From Diplonema japonicum (taxonomy: Eukaryota > Euglenozoa > Diplonemea > Diplonemida > Diplonemidae), in NCBI GenBank assembly GCA_964019335.1, contig OZ025758.1:145183-209182 (forward strand): a stretch of DNA of 64,000 nt, read 5' to 3'. Both the position numbers and the translations under genes were made by a program. Positions 15,862 to 26,698 of the stretch are shown here, piece after piece. Each line of letters opens with the position of its first letter. The first letter of the stretch is position 1. Under the pieces are notes generated by a model, which saw only the letters and a list, made by a program, of their open reading frames with translations, was not told the origin of the DNA and made no database searches.

Positions 15862-16920
15862 AGTAGTTTTGTTTTTTTTTCTTCTTCTTTTTGTGTGTCA
15901 GAAGGACTGAGTGTGAAGAGCTTGAGGGGGGAAGCAATGACCATTCAATAGCAACTGGAATAGGGGGACGGAAGTGGGAGTACTAGAAAAAGAAAAGAAA
16001 AGAAAAGAAAAAACAAAAATAAAAAATAGGGAAAATGGGGTGCAGAAACTCCAAACACACCGGCAGGAGAGATGAAGAGAACCCATAAAAAAAACAACAA
16101 AGGGTCTGGAACACCCTTTTTATTTTTTTTCTTCTTCTTCCGTCCCCCCTTCATCTCCTCTTCCTTTGGGGTTCTGCTTTCCTTTTTTTTGTTTTTGTTT
16201 TATTTCCTTCTTTTTGTTGTTAAAACGTGTGTCAGAAGGACTGTGAGTGTGAAGAGTTTGAGGGGTGTGTGGTGGAGGTGGGGTTATTCTTCTTCTTGCG
16301 TGCGATATGTTTCAGACTCTCAAAAAAAATAAACTGTAAAAATTTATAAAAGAAAAAGAAAAAGAAAAAGAGAAAAAAGAAAATCAAGGGAGGTAGTTGA
16401 AAAAAGGGGAAATTAAAATTCGAACGAGAATATAAGAAAACAAGAACAAACAAGTTATTCTTTGTTTGTGTGAACGTACCCAACATTTCTTACAAGTGTT
16501 TTTGTTCATTATTCAAAAAAAAAGAAAAAAGTGGGGAGAAAGTGATTGAAAGTACGAGGGGAAAGGGGGGGGCAGTCTTGCGCGGTACTCGACCGTTGGT
16601 CAGGCAACCACCTCATGTCATGTGCGCGCGACTCGACCGTGATCTCTCCGAACAAAAGGCAGCCACAGAGGCGGCCTGGGAAAGGCACGAGAGGGCAACG
16701 CAAGCCAGACAGAGGGGCTGTGCTGGGCCCGAGGCAACGGGAGCACCTGCTGCGGAGACGGCATCAAGGGGCAGTGTTGCTGGCAAAAGCCAGAACTGGA
16801 AAATTGTGAAAAATCAAAAAAAAGGCGATGTTTAAGGGCAAATCCCACTCGAGGACCACCCTTAAACCCAAAAAAAAAAAAATCACTATGATAGGAACGA
16901 AGTGGTTAGCAACGGCCCGC

Positions 16921-16964
<44 letters not shown>

Positions 16965-17095
16965 GGAAGAAGGGGAGAAAATATGACCCCCCCCTTTTTT
17001 TTCATTGTTCATATTTGAGTGCATTTCCTGCTTCATTTCTTAAATGCGAGAGAGAAATGCGTGTACTTTGTGTGATGCTTTTTCGGAGCTTCTTC
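15862..17095. other. Intergenic region with a short direct duplication and a GC-rich island
   Basis: No gene I would call. A direct duplication of about 45 bases (GTGTCAGAAGGACTG, then AGTGTGAAGAG, then TTGAGGGG) occurs at about 15893-15928 and 16228-16266, upstream of the LPMO start. The segment 16555-16800 is GC-rich and locally open on the plus strand but resembles no family I know. Around it lie A runs (a long one at 16921-16958) and CT-rich stretches. Confidence 0.6.
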
Positions 17096-19366
17096 TCAGG
17101 CGCTGATGCAGCTGTCGCGGAGCTTGTGGGCTGCGGCGACCATGTTCTTAAGGGAGGGGATGACCTCGTCCCATTTCCTGGTTTTCAGGCCGCAGTCGGG
17201 GTTCACCCAGGTCCTGGAGGGGGGAAGGAGGAGCAGGAGGCCTTGGAGGCGGGCCGCCATGTCGTCCACAGTGGGGACCACCGGGGAGTGGATGTCGTAG
17301 ACCCCTGCGCCGAGGTCGCGGGCGTAGCCGTAGGAGGAGAGGGCCGCCACCATCTCCCCTGCGCTCCTGGAGTTCTCGATGGTGAGGACGTCGGCATCCA
17401 TCCCGTCGATCCTCCCGATGATGTCCTCGAAGGTGGAGTAGCACATGTGGGTCACTACCTGTGTCGAGGGGCACGCCCCGCAGGTCGACAGCCTGAAGCA
17501 CGCCACTGCCCACTCCAGGTACTTCTCGCTCTCCTCCTTCTTCAGCGGCATTCTCTCCCGCAGGGCTGCCTCGTCCACCTGCACCACCCTGCACCCTGCC
17601 GCCTCCAGGTCCGCCACCTCCTCCCTTACAGCGAGGGCTACCTCCACTGCCTGCTCCGCACGCGGCACGTCCACCCTGCAGAACGACCAGTTCAAGATCG
17701 TCACGGGGCCCGTCAGCATCCCCTTCACGGGTACCGCCCCGCTCGCCTTCTGGCACACCGCGAACTCACGCACCGTCATCGCCGCCCCTCCCTTCCTAAC
17801 CACCGCCCCGTGGATTACAGGGGGACGCACATACCGAGACCCGTACGACTGCACCCACCCGTGCCTCGTCAGCAGCATCCCCTCCAGCTTCTGCGCGAAG
17901 TACTCCACCATGTCGCTCCTCTCAGCCTCCCCGTGCACGAACACGTCCAGCCCGATCTCCTTCTGGATCCCCACCACCCTCTCGATCTCCTTGTCGATCT
18001 GCTCCTCGTACGCAGCCTTCCCCACCTTCCCCTCCTTCCACTCCCGTCGCAGCTTTCGGATCTCCGCTGTCTGCGGGAACGACCCGATCGTCGTGGTTGG
18101 GAAGTCCGGAAGCTCCGCCAGCTGCTTCCCCCTGCGCTCCTTGAAGGGCTCGCTTCGGGTGTACATCTCAGGTGTTACCCCCTTCGCTCCCTCCACTCCG
18201 CTGAGGTTGTCCTCCCCGATCCATGATGATGCAGACTCCGAAGAAGAGGAGTCGGATGAGGCGAGCTTCGTCAGAACCTCGAGCTTCTGCTTCGCGAACG
18301 CAAGCTTGGCCCTCACCTCCGCAGGGATGCTCCCCTCCTCCTCATGGTCCAGGTCGTAGGGAACGAACTGAAGGGAGCAGGAAGGGGCAACCACCACCCT
18401 CGCGTCGTCCTGCACCGCCTTCCGGATCCTCTGCAGGATGCTCCCAGCCGCGGCCTCGTTCCTCCACACGTTGCGCCCGTCGACCACCCCGGCACCGAGC
18501 TCCTTTGTTGTGGGGAAGCCCTGCTTCTCCACAATCTCCACCATCGCCTTGCTCCTGCAGAAGTCGAGCGTCACGCGCTTCACGGGGAGCTCCACCACGT
18601 AGCCGTAGACGGCAGGGCTCAGGGAGTCGAAGTGCACACACAGGTTCACAGCAGGGCCACCGCACTCGCCGAGCTCCTTGTAGGCGGCCGTTGTAAGAGA
18701 GCGCACCTCCTCCGTCTCCGCGTCGCTCATCACCAGCCACGGCTCGTGCAGCTGCACCTCCTTCACCCCCGCCTTGCTCAGCTCCCCCAGAAGCTCTTTG
18801 TACAAGGGCACCAGATCCTTCACCAGAGCCGAAGCCGTCCTCCCCTCCGCGTATTTGCAGAGCTTCCCGAGGGTTACAGGCCCCAGCACGATCGGGACCA
18901 CCGCATCCGGCTTCGCCGCCTTGCTGCGGAGGAGCTGCACGTGCGCCAAAAAGGGGGCGAAGTTCCCGCAGGGGACCGTGTCCGCCACCACCTCAGGCAC
19001 CATGTAGTGGTAGTTCGAGTCGAAGTACTTCGTCATGTCCAGCGCGGGGACCCCGTCCCGTCCCCTCGCCTGCGTGAAGTAAGCGTCCAGCCCACCCAAC
19101 CCCGCCTCCCTCACCCTCTTGCAGGTCAGCCCGAAGCGCTCGCTCCAGTCAAGCACGTGGTCGTACAGCGTGTGGTCCCCGACACCGATCAGGCCCACTC
19201 CGGCAGCCTCCTGGTCCTGCAGGCTCTGCAGCGCCACCTTGTCGCTCACCTCCAGCAGCTCCGACTCCGTGATCTTCTTCCCCCAGTACTTCTCAAGTGC
19301 CATCTTCATCTCGCGCTTTGGTCCCGTGCGGGGGAAGCCAACAGTGGTCGTCCTAAGGTGCACCAT
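17096..19366 (-). CDS. metE: Cobalamin-independent methionine synthase (MetE), 756 aa
   Basis: Transfers a methyl group from 5-methyltetrahydropteroyl-triglutamate to homocysteine, making methionine without vitamin B12. It is full length, starting MVHLRTTTVGFPRTGPKREM, with the N-terminal half domain followed by the catalytic C-terminal barrel (GSFPQT, DVFVHGEAERSDMVEYF). Zinc ligands are visible as THMCYS, TIENSRS and NPDCGL near residues 640, 663 and 722, in the family order. There is no targeting peptide, so it is probably cytosolic. It ends in TGA, which shows that TGA is a normal stop in this genome. It is intronless and GC-rich, which fits strong expression. The AdoMet synthetase gene is 3.9 kb upstream on the same strand. 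Confidence 0.97.
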   Translation of the reverse strand: MVHLRTTTVGFPRTGPKREMKMALEKYWGKKITESELLEVSDKVALQSLQDQEAAGVGLIGVGDHTLYDHVLDWSERFGLTCKRVREAGLGGLDAYFTQARGRDGVPALDMTKYFDSNYHYMVPEVVADTVPCGNFAPFLAHVQLLRSKAAKPDAVVPIVLGPVTLGKLCKYAEGRTASALVKDLVPLYKELLGELSKAGVKEVQLHEPWLVMSDAETEEVRSLTTAAYKELGECGGPAVNLCVHFDSLSPAVYGYVVELPVKRVTLDFCRSKAMVEIVEKQGFPTTKELGAGVVDGRNVWRNEAAAGSILQRIRKAVQDDARVVVAPSCSLQFVPYDLDHEEEGSIPAEVRAKLAFAKQKLEVLTKLASSDSSSSESASSWIGEDNLSGVEGAKGVTPEMYTRSEPFKERRGKQLAELPDFPTTTIGSFPQTAEIRKLRREWKEGKVGKAAYEEQIDKEIERVVGIQKEIGLDVFVHGEAERSDMVEYFAQKLEGMLLTRHGWVQSYGSRYVRPPVIHGAVVRKGGAAMTVREFAVCQKASGAVPVKGMLTGPVTILNWSFCRVDVPRAEQAVEVALAVREEVADLEAAGCRVVQVDEAALRERMPLKKEESEKYLEWAVACFRLSTCGACPSTQVVTHMCYSTFEDIIGRIDGMDADVLTIENSRSAGEMVAALSSYGYARDLGAGVYDIHSPVVPTVDDMAARLQGLLLLLPPSRTWVNPDCGLKTRKWDEVIPSLKNMVAAAHKLRDSCISA

Positions 19367-19970
19367 CTTCGCAGAGATCTTTTGTATTCGTGTTGTTGTT
19401 TTTTGAGCTGTGGTGGGGAATTGAAGCAGTCATAGCAGAATCGAATTACAAAGAAAGGAGTGCTTCCGAAGAAAGGTGGACGGGAATCAAGGAAAGGAGT
19501 AAGGAAGGAACTTCATGAGTGGTGCTTATCTGTTTCAAACCCACCACTCACGATTCTTTGGTTTGAAAAAAAGAAGGGGGGGAGGGGGAGGGAGAGACAC
19601 CAAAGGGCCATATGCACCATATACGGAGAGAAGAAGAGGTGTGATGTTACGATACACTGGTGGCCGCTCTGCTTCTCTCAATTATTCCTTCGCTAGTAAA
19701 AAAACAGCTGGAGTTTAAAAAAAAAGAAATAAAAATGAGAGGGAAGAGAGAAACGAGAAAAGACCTGTTTTTTTTTTTGGATATTAGGGCCCGGGAAAAT
19801 ATAAAAACAGCAGCAGTGGGTGAATCGATCCAAGATCAGTCAAAAAAAAAAAATTTTTTTTGTCCGATGACTCTCTTCATCCAAGCTCCCAATAAAAAAA
19901 ATTCACCTGGTTCCATGGTGAAATGGAGGTGTTCATGTTTGTGTCTGATTTTTTTTTCTTGTGTACCTCC
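19367..19970. other. Intergenic region, homopolymer-rich
   Basis: 604 bases without a convincing gene. It contains a 9-bp inverted repeat (TTTCAAACC ... GGTTTGAAA) around 19535-19569, and A and T runs near 19717, 19770 and 19842-19861. Confidence 0.6.
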
Positions 19971-21113
19971 TTAAACGGAGAGTTCCCTGTTGCCCTTCTG
20001 AGAGAGAACAACGCCGGGGATGGTGTCGATGAACTTCTTTGCGTTGACGACAGTGTTGTACGCCAGGGTGACAGGGGTCGTGGTGTGGCGGTGGTAGATG
20101 TGCATCCCTGTGAGGCCCACGTTGTAGAAGGTGTTTCCCTCGTAGTGCTGCCCGACGCCACCTTCGCCAGCGGCCGTCGGCACAGGCCTGGAGTCACAGA
20201 AGAAACCGTTGCCCCCTGCCCCGATCACTGTGTTCGACAAGACCTTGTGCCCCGACCCGAAGATAATGAGACCGTTCCCCGACCCTTGCACAACCCTGTT
20301 GTGGGCCACGACGACCTCCTCCCCGTTCACCTGGATCCCGTTGTTCTGCCACTGTGCGAAGGGGCGTTGTCCGTAGTTCTCGATGAGGTTGTTCTCCACA
20401 CGGCACCCTGGAAGGCACTTGCTCACCTGGATTCCGTCCGCCCCGAGGTTTTTCAGCACATTGTTCTCCACCACGAGTCCCCGCATGTCGTGCGGGTACA
20501 CCACTGTCGGAACCCCGTTGCACTCCAGCGTCCTCTCGTATGCCGTGTAGCCGATGTACATACCCTCCCCGTCCCCCGTCTCGTGGATGTAGTTGTCGTG
20601 AACCTTTACGTTCGCCATCTCGAAGTTCTCCTTCCATGTTGCGGGGTCGCACGTGGGGTCCGTCTTCAGCATGAGCCCTGCAAAGGATGCCCCCTTCACT
20701 TCCACATGGTCGATCTCGATGTCCGACGTCATCGTGTTCGCCCCGAGCGTGCCCCCTAGTTGGAACCCATACTCCACAGAGGTGTCCCCCGTCCCCGTGA
20801 TGCGCAGGTACCGCGACCTCTCCACGCTGATGCTGTAGTGGTATTGCGTCGTCACCACTGCCCCCTTGCAGTTCCGTACCACGATGGGCGCCCCTTCCTC
20901 CCCCACCACGTTCCGGATGTTGATGGGGCCCCTCGACCCGCCCTCGAAGCACACCACGTCACCCCCCTTTGCCTTCGCCACCGCCCCGTCAAAGCGGTAG
21001 TGCTGCGAAGGCACCACGTGTGTGCACCCGCACGCCGCAGCGTCCTCGCTGCTCAGCGCAGCCACACCGCATCCTCCAAACAGCAGCACAGCACAGAGAA
21101 GGACAGGCTTCAT
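19971..21113 (-). CDS. Secreted right-handed beta-helix protein, possibly polysaccharide lyase or epimerase, 380 aa
   Basis: The signal peptide is MKPVLLCAVLLFGGCGVAAL. The rest alternates short strands and asparagine turns typical of PbH1 parallel beta-helix repeats (GLVVENNVLKNLGADGIQVS, CRVENNLIENYG, VVVAHNRVVQGSGNGLIIFG). It opens with a region like the entry of pectate-lyase or chondroitinase-B-type folds (VAKAKGGDVVCFEGG, PIVVRNCKGAVVTT). Proteins of this shape cleave or epimerise acidic polysaccharides, but I see no catalytic set that picks a family, so the substrate is open. Context, close to an LPMO, supports a role in digesting extracellular polysaccharide. It is intronless and ends near GNRELSV. 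Confidence 0.82.
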   Translation of the reverse strand: MKPVLLCAVLLFGGCGVAALSSEDAAACGCTHVVPSQHYRFDGAVAKAKGGDVVCFEGGSRGPINIRNVVGEEGAPIVVRNCKGAVVTTQYHYSISVERSRYLRITGTGDTSVEYGFQLGGTLGANTMTSDIEIDHVEVKGASFAGLMLKTDPTCDPATWKENFEMANVKVHDNYIHETGDGEGMYIGYTAYERTLECNGVPTVVYPHDMRGLVVENNVLKNLGADGIQVSKCLPGCRVENNLIENYGQRPFAQWQNNGIQVNGEEVVVAHNRVVQGSGNGLIIFGSGHKVLSNTVIGAGGNGFFCDSRPVPTAAGEGGVGQHYEGNTFYNVGLTGMHIYHRHTTTPVTLAYNTVVNAKKFIDTIPGVVLSQKGNRELSV

Positions 21114-23258
21114 TTTTAGTTTTCTTTGAAACCTGAATTCGAGGTATCTAAATGAAGAAGAGGAAAGCGGTTCTGCTGCTGAGGTGGTACGTGAAGACGT
21201 TCAACCCGTATAAATTCTTGAGACGTATAATGTGAAGGGGAGGCGAATTTGTCGGGGAATTTGTGTCACCCCTCCTCAAGTTAAGAACATATATCTTGTC
21301 TTTCGAGACAAACATAACACATTTCAGGAGGGCAAGAGCGATCTCGCTGTGAGTTGTGAACAGTCAGAGAGCACATTCCCTCTGTTGAAAGGCAAGGTAA
21401 AACGCCAGGTAAAAGAACATTGAATCTCAGCCTCAGGGTTTTAAAAAAAAGTAGAAGGCAAAAAACCTCCAATGTGTATTTAACTTACACAAGCTGTAAG
21501 TGACCAGGTTGCACATTCTCCACCAAGAATTGGCAAAGGCAAACAAAGGTTGCAATCATCGCGATGCTCATGCGGTGCAAGTCTGGCCTCTGTCATCATC
21601 CAGCTTTGGTCTTGTGCCGAAGTAAGTAATCTCCAACACGAATATACTCAAAAACAGATCCTGTGTAGAGTACAGTCTTGCCCCCTGCGACTACCAAAAC
21701 ACGCTTACAGACAGAGAACAGGGCACGAAAACACCACCAGCTATGCTGCCAGTAGGAATTCAAAACGAAAAAGTAGCGCAGCTGTAAATCGAACCGGATA
21801 CCTCTGCAACCGAAGTACAACCCATTTAGCTGGGGAAAAAAAAAGAAGGAAAAAGCAGTGTTTCTTGCCAGTGAATAAGAAAAGGGAGGGGCATTTCTCA
21901 CTGCATGAAAGGCAGTTTTGCTACAGGTGCTTTCTTTAAAAAAAGATTGAAAAACTGTAAATCTAGGATTGCATTTTACAAAACCCATTTATTAAAGTTA
22001 AAACCCATACATTGCATTTTACAGAAAACCCATTTATTAAAATTAAAACGTTCTTTGTTGCCCCGGGGGGGCAAGAGAGAGAGGGAGAAGAGAAAGGAAT
22101 CTGCGTTGCGATCAGAGAAAAATATGGCAAGGAATTCAAAGTACAGGACAACACCCCCTCATCATGGAGGGCCGCCCTTGGCAAGGAAGAAAAACAAAAA
22201 AAGAGTGTTCTGGGTATGGGTTATGTTTGCTGGCTTATTGTGCCCTGTCCGCCTTCCAAAGGCCACTTATGCTGTTCACTCCAGAGTCCCGAGAGGCCAA
22301 CCCAACCCCTGCAACAACTGCTGTTGCTGCAGCAGCACTGCACCATTTGCCTGTTTTTGGCAATGTACCCCATTTTTCGGTGCATTTTTGACAAGTTTGC
22401 GTGATTGCTTTCTTCATTTTTTTTCTTTTTTTTTTGTTTTTCTTTATTTTAAAAGCTAAAAGCCTGTGTGTGTGTGCAAATTTGAGATCAGCATCATGTC
22501 AATTTCAATGAATAACACCGTGAGAGATTGATTGGGCGACAAAAAAAAAGGGAGGGGGAATATTTTAAAGAAGGGAAGTGAAAAAAAAAAAAAAAGAGGA
22601 GGAGGGGGGAAATGAAAAATTTTCTTCTTCTTTCCCTCTATTCAATTTTCTTGTTTTTTTTTTTTCCCAACGTTTTTTTTTTTTTTCTTCTTTTTTTCTC
22701 TTCTTTCTTCTCAAGTTCAAAAGCTCAGTGATGGATATACAAAGCACAAAAAAAAGGACACGTCAACATACAGCCAGCCCTTTACCTCCCCCCCCCCACC
22801 TTAATTCGAAATATTGTTCAATAAATAGGAAAAAGAAATGTTAGTTTCACACAAACCGCCCTACTTTTTTCCCCCTCCCCCCCCCCCCCCCCCCCTCAAG
22901 ATAACAAGGCACCCTTTTTTTTTTCATTTGGCCTTTTCCTCTCAAAAGGGGGAGGGAGGGAGGGGATGGTTCTGTGGGACCAGTACACTACAACTAGCTC
23001 CTCTCCCTCTCTTTCCTATTATGACTTGATTTTATTCTCTTTTTTTTTTAATGTATTTCCTCGTTCTTATTTCAGTTCAAATTCTGCATTCGTATTGAAT
23101 GCGATAAAAAGGGGAGGGGAAGGGGGGGGTCAACGGGAAAACCTCATCGCAGGAGAGACCGAATAAAGTGGCCTGCTATCAAAAAATACTGCATGAGGGG
23201 GGAAATGGGAGAATAGATGGGTAGGGAGTAGGGGAACAGGGTGGGGTTCTCCTCCACT
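21114..23258. other. Long intergenic region (2.1 kb) with a tandem duplication
   Basis: No gene supported. A tandem duplication of about 45 bases lies at about 21968-22052 (TGCATTTTACA, then AAACCCATTTATTAAA, repeated). The segment 22440-23160 is dominated by A, T, C and G runs. Short open frames here lack family resemblance or coding bias. Confidence 0.55.
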
Positions 23259-24494
23259 CTACAGCGCCTTGAGGCCCTCGGGGATGTTGAGGGTCTTGGG
23301 CTTCTCCCAGGTGAACCCCTTCTCGGAGGTCCTACCGAAGTGGCCCATGGAGGAGGTCTCGGAGTAGATGGGCCTCCTGAGGTCGAGGTCCTTGATGATG
23401 TCGTAGGGCCTGAGGCGGTAGTTGTTGTTGATGATCTTGAGGAGGTCCTCGTCGGAGTACTTCCCGGTGCCGTAGCTGTCCACGTAGACGGAGAGGGGCT
23501 CCGCAACACCGATAGCATAGGCAAGCTGCACAATGCACCTCTTGGCAAGACCGCCGGCAACGATCGACTTGGCGATCCACCTGGCAGCGTAGCACGCAGA
23601 CCTGTCCACCTTGGTGGGGTCCTTCCCGGAGAAGGCACCACCACCGTGCGCACCCCACCCACCGTAGGTGTCCACGATGATCTTCCTCCCGGTCAGACCA
23701 GCGTCACCCTGCGGCCCACCGATCACGAACCTGCCAGAGGGGTTCAAGTGGTAGATGGTCTGTTAATTTTTTTGTTTTAGGGGGGGGGAAAGAAATTTAT
23801 TGTGTACCTTTTCGTCGAGGTATTTTGCGGGGATGACCTCCTTGCAGAGGGCCTTGAGGTCCTCCCTGATCTTCTCGTTGGTGACCTCCTCGCAGTGCTG
23901 GGAGGAGATGAGGATGCAGTGCACGCGGAGGGGGGTCAGGAGCTTTGCGGCGCCCTTCTCCTCGACCCTGTACTCGACGGTGACCTGGGTCTTGGCGTCC
24001 GGGCGGGCCCATGCAAGGGTGCCGTTGTTACGCTTCTCGGAGTGCTTCTGGGCAAGCTGGCGAGCAAGCTCGTAGGAGAGGGGCATCAGTGTCTCGGTCT
24101 CGTCGGTGGCGTACCCGAACATGAGGCCCTGGTCACCGGCACCGAGGTCGCCCTCGTGCTCGTACTGGGTGCACTGGCCGATGTCGGGGGACTGCTGCTC
24201 GATGGCGACGAGCACGTTGCAGGTCTTGTAGTCGAAGCCCTTCGCGGAGTCGTCGTAGCCGATCTTCTTGACCGTGTCGCGGAGCACTGTCTGGTAGTCC
24301 ACCACTGCCTTCGTCGTGATCTCACCGAACACCATCACCATCCCTGTCTTGCAGCAGGACTCGCACGCCACCTTCGACATGGGGTCCACAGCAAGGCACG
24401 CGTCCAGCACAGCGTCGGAGAACTGATCGCACATCTTGTCAGGGTGACCCTCTGTCACGTGCTCAGACGAAAACATGAAAGTACGGGTGGACAT
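23259..24494 (-). CDS. S-adenosylmethionine synthetase, 395 aa, one 48-nt intron
   Basis: Makes S-adenosylmethionine from methionine and ATP. Exon 1 is 24494-23808 and exon 2 is 23759-23259. The intron 23760-23807 starts GTACAC and ends TTAACAG; joining gives KYLDEK followed by [15 protein letters not shown], as in all MATs. Without splicing the frame ends in a false tail. Signature motifs are [29 protein letters not shown] and [16 protein letters not shown] (ATP and phosphate binding). The length matches the family (about 390 aa). There is no targeting peptide. The leader just before the ATG is A-rich. With MetE about 4 kb downstream it covers two successive steps of the methionine cycle. 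Confidence 0.97.
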
Positions 24495-24740
24495 TTTTTT
24501 TGGTTTTTATTGGTTTTTTTTTTTTTTTGTTTAGATACACTGGGGGGTTTCTTAAAAGAGAGAAAAGCAATGCAACAAAAAAGTGAGAAAAAAAGATCTT
24601 TTTTTTCATAGCAATCTAGTCTCCCCCCCCCCCTTTTTTTTTGAAACATTTCACCGGTATACATAATAATAATAAAAACACAAAAAAAAGATAACAACAA
24701 CAATATAGAAAAAAAAAAAGAAGAAAAAACGTTCTTTCAC

Positions 24741-26420
24741 TCACACATCCCTCCTGTCGGCCATTTGGTACGACACATGCCTGTCTTCTATGTATCTCCC
24801 TGCAAGCCCTGCATGCCCCCCGCACTCCCGTAGTGCGTCTAGCGCTTGCGCTGGAGAGATGTTGTACTTTGTGGTGAGGTTCGCCACGCGCGGGGCCCAG
24901 TCGGAAACCCACGGGGAGTCGGACGGCAGCCCCGGTGCGGCACGCTGGAACAAATCCAGGTTGGCGTGCTTTTCCAAGGGAAGGTTGTCAAGAGAAGCAG
25001 GCACTTCACGCTGCAAAGGAGAAGCCGACTCCACATCAGAAGGATCCGAGTCCAAACCCAAGTCTTCCGTAAACCCCGTGAGAGGGAAAGGCGTTGTCAG
25101 TTCCACCGCCCGAACATCCGTCCACGGCACAGCATCTGCCTTCTGCTTGTGCCTGTAGAACAGCAACGCCAGTATGAGAATCACACAGCACAGCATCAAA
25201 CCCAAAATGACCCAAAATATAGGATTATCGTCACCATCAATGGGAACCTCCGTTGGTGTCGGCGGGGGTGTGATTGTCACGCTCAATGTAAGCGATTTCG
25301 ACTCGCTCTGAGTGATGCTCTCAGTCAACGTCGGGCTCAGCGAAACCGAATGTGATTCGGTCTCCGTTTTTGTCAACGTCGCTGTGGGAGTTGGTGGGAA
25401 CATCGGTGGGAGATACTCTTCAGGCGCCCATGGTCTGTTCCCAGCCTTGACCTGACACAGTGATTGAAACTCGTTCTCGCAGTTCTCCGAACACAGATCC
25501 CCTGTGTTCGCACCACACGTCACCAAAGGCGTGTAACTAGGACCCGAACCGGCTATGTAAGCACACGCTCCCAATTGATTTGTTGTGTCTCTGCTGTCGT
25601 ACCACGATGGTACGTATGTTACAAGCGGGTCCACCCACGTCCATGCCTGGGTGGCGACAGGTGCGGTTCTTGATGCCGAGAGCCATGCTCGGTCTACGCC
25701 TGTTAAGAGATTTTGAATCATCTCTCCTTCGACGTTGTCCAGGAGCGATGAGAGGATGGCTCTGCCGTTCCCGCCTTGTGCTGGGTCTTTGCATACGGCC
25801 TCCGCAGCCGCACCGCCTGATGTCAAGACGTTGAGGAGCTTGTAGCAGGCTTGGTCGAAAAGCTTCCATGTGGCGATGTCGGGTGGGTCGCAAGCGTTCC
25901 CTGCAGCCGATTTGTAAAAACACAAAACCGGCATCATTACGGAGCAGTCCTCCTCGCATATGACAGGGGCTCCGGTTGGGTAGGCTACGGTTGGGTATTT
26001 GCACATTGTGCCTGCGCCACCGCCGACGTAGGCGCAGTTTTTTGTGAGGTCGATGTCAGGCCGCGAGGCGGCCCATCGGTCTTTTTTTACATCTTCTGGT
26101 CCCGTTGGGAGCTTCCATTGCCATCCAGACCTTGGTGCTTCGTCACGCATGCCGACCCAGAATTCACTGCCGTCTTCAACCAAACCTCCTATCCTGATCT
26201 GAGTGGCGGCAGACTCTACTGAGTACAGCTCTGCTCCAAGTTGCATCCTCTCACATGCTGCGGACCCCCACGATGTCTTCTCTATGGTAGCTTTTACGCA
26301 TCTTGCGCCACCGTCGAACGCCCACCCAGGCTCGCACGGTTCTCCACCTGTTACGTTCCTCGTGTGTATCAGAAGCGTCAGAAGCACAGCAGTCAATGTT
26401 TTCGATAAGCGGTTCATCAC
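24741..26420 (-). CDS. Type I membrane protein with two C-type-lectin-like domains and UBA-like tail, 559 aa
   Basis: Signal peptide at residues 1-25. Two lectin-like domains follow: about 30-170 (SEFWVGMRDEAPRSGWQWKL, C-rich end) and about 180-345 (ACYKLLNVLTSGGAAAEAVC, AWLSASR, W-rich centre). A Ser/Thr stalk with an alternating T-x-T and S-x-S pattern spans about 360-400 and is likely O-glycosylated. One membrane span (FWVILGLMLCCVILILALLF) is at about 412-432, followed by a cytosolic tail of about 125 residues. The tail ends with a sequence like a UBA fold (NISPAQALDALRECGGHAGL). The lectin domains miss some canonical sugar-binding motifs, so ligand type is open. It is probably a surface receptor or adhesin; the UBA-like call is tentative. 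Confidence 0.85.
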   Translation of the reverse strand: MMNRLSKTLTAVLLTLLIHTRNVTGGEPCEPGWAFDGGARCVKATIEKTSWGSAACERMQLGAELYSVESAATQIRIGGLVEDGSEFWVGMRDEAPRSGWQWKLPTGPEDVKKDRWAASRPDIDLTKNCAYVGGGAGTMCKYPTVAYPTGAPVICEEDCSVMMPVLCFYKSAAGNACDPPDIATWKLFDQACYKLLNVLTSGGAAAEAVCKDPAQGGNGRAILSSLLDNVEGEMIQNLLTGVDRAWLSASRTAPVATQAWTWVDPLVTYVPSWYDSRDTTNQLGACAYIAGSGPSYTPLVTCGANTGDLCSENCENEFQSLCQVKAGNRPWAPEEYLPPMFPPTPTATLTKTETESHSVSLSPTLTESITQSESKSLTLSVTITPPPTPTEVPIDGDDNPIFWVILGLMLCCVILILALLFYRHKQKADAVPWTDVRAVELTTPFPLTGFTEDLGLDSDPSDVESASPLQREVPASLDNLPLEKHANLDLFQRAAPGLPSDSPWVSDWAPRVANLTTKYNISPAQALDALRECGGHAGLAGRYIEDRHVSYQMADRRDV

Positions 26421-26698
26421 ATTTTCTTCTCTCTATTATGTTTCTTTTTTCCTGACGGGTGTTTTTTTATAGACTTTTAAGAGAGAAGGAATCGCGAGAG
26501 AAGAAAAAAAAAAAAAGAAAGAAGAAAAAAAAAGATACGATAGATGAAAAAAAAGGACCAGAGGAAGGAACAGAATTAGAAAGAAAGAATTTTTTTTCTT
26601 TAAAAAAAAGGGGTACAAAAGATCAGATATCTTGTATTCCCCTTCCATCCTTTCTTCTTTTTATTTTTATTCTTTTCTTTTTTTTAACATGGGTGTTC
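26421..26698. other. Intergenic region
   Basis: A- and T-run-rich spacer between the lectin-receptor start and the 3' end of the next gene. No gene or motif seen. Confidence 0.5.
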
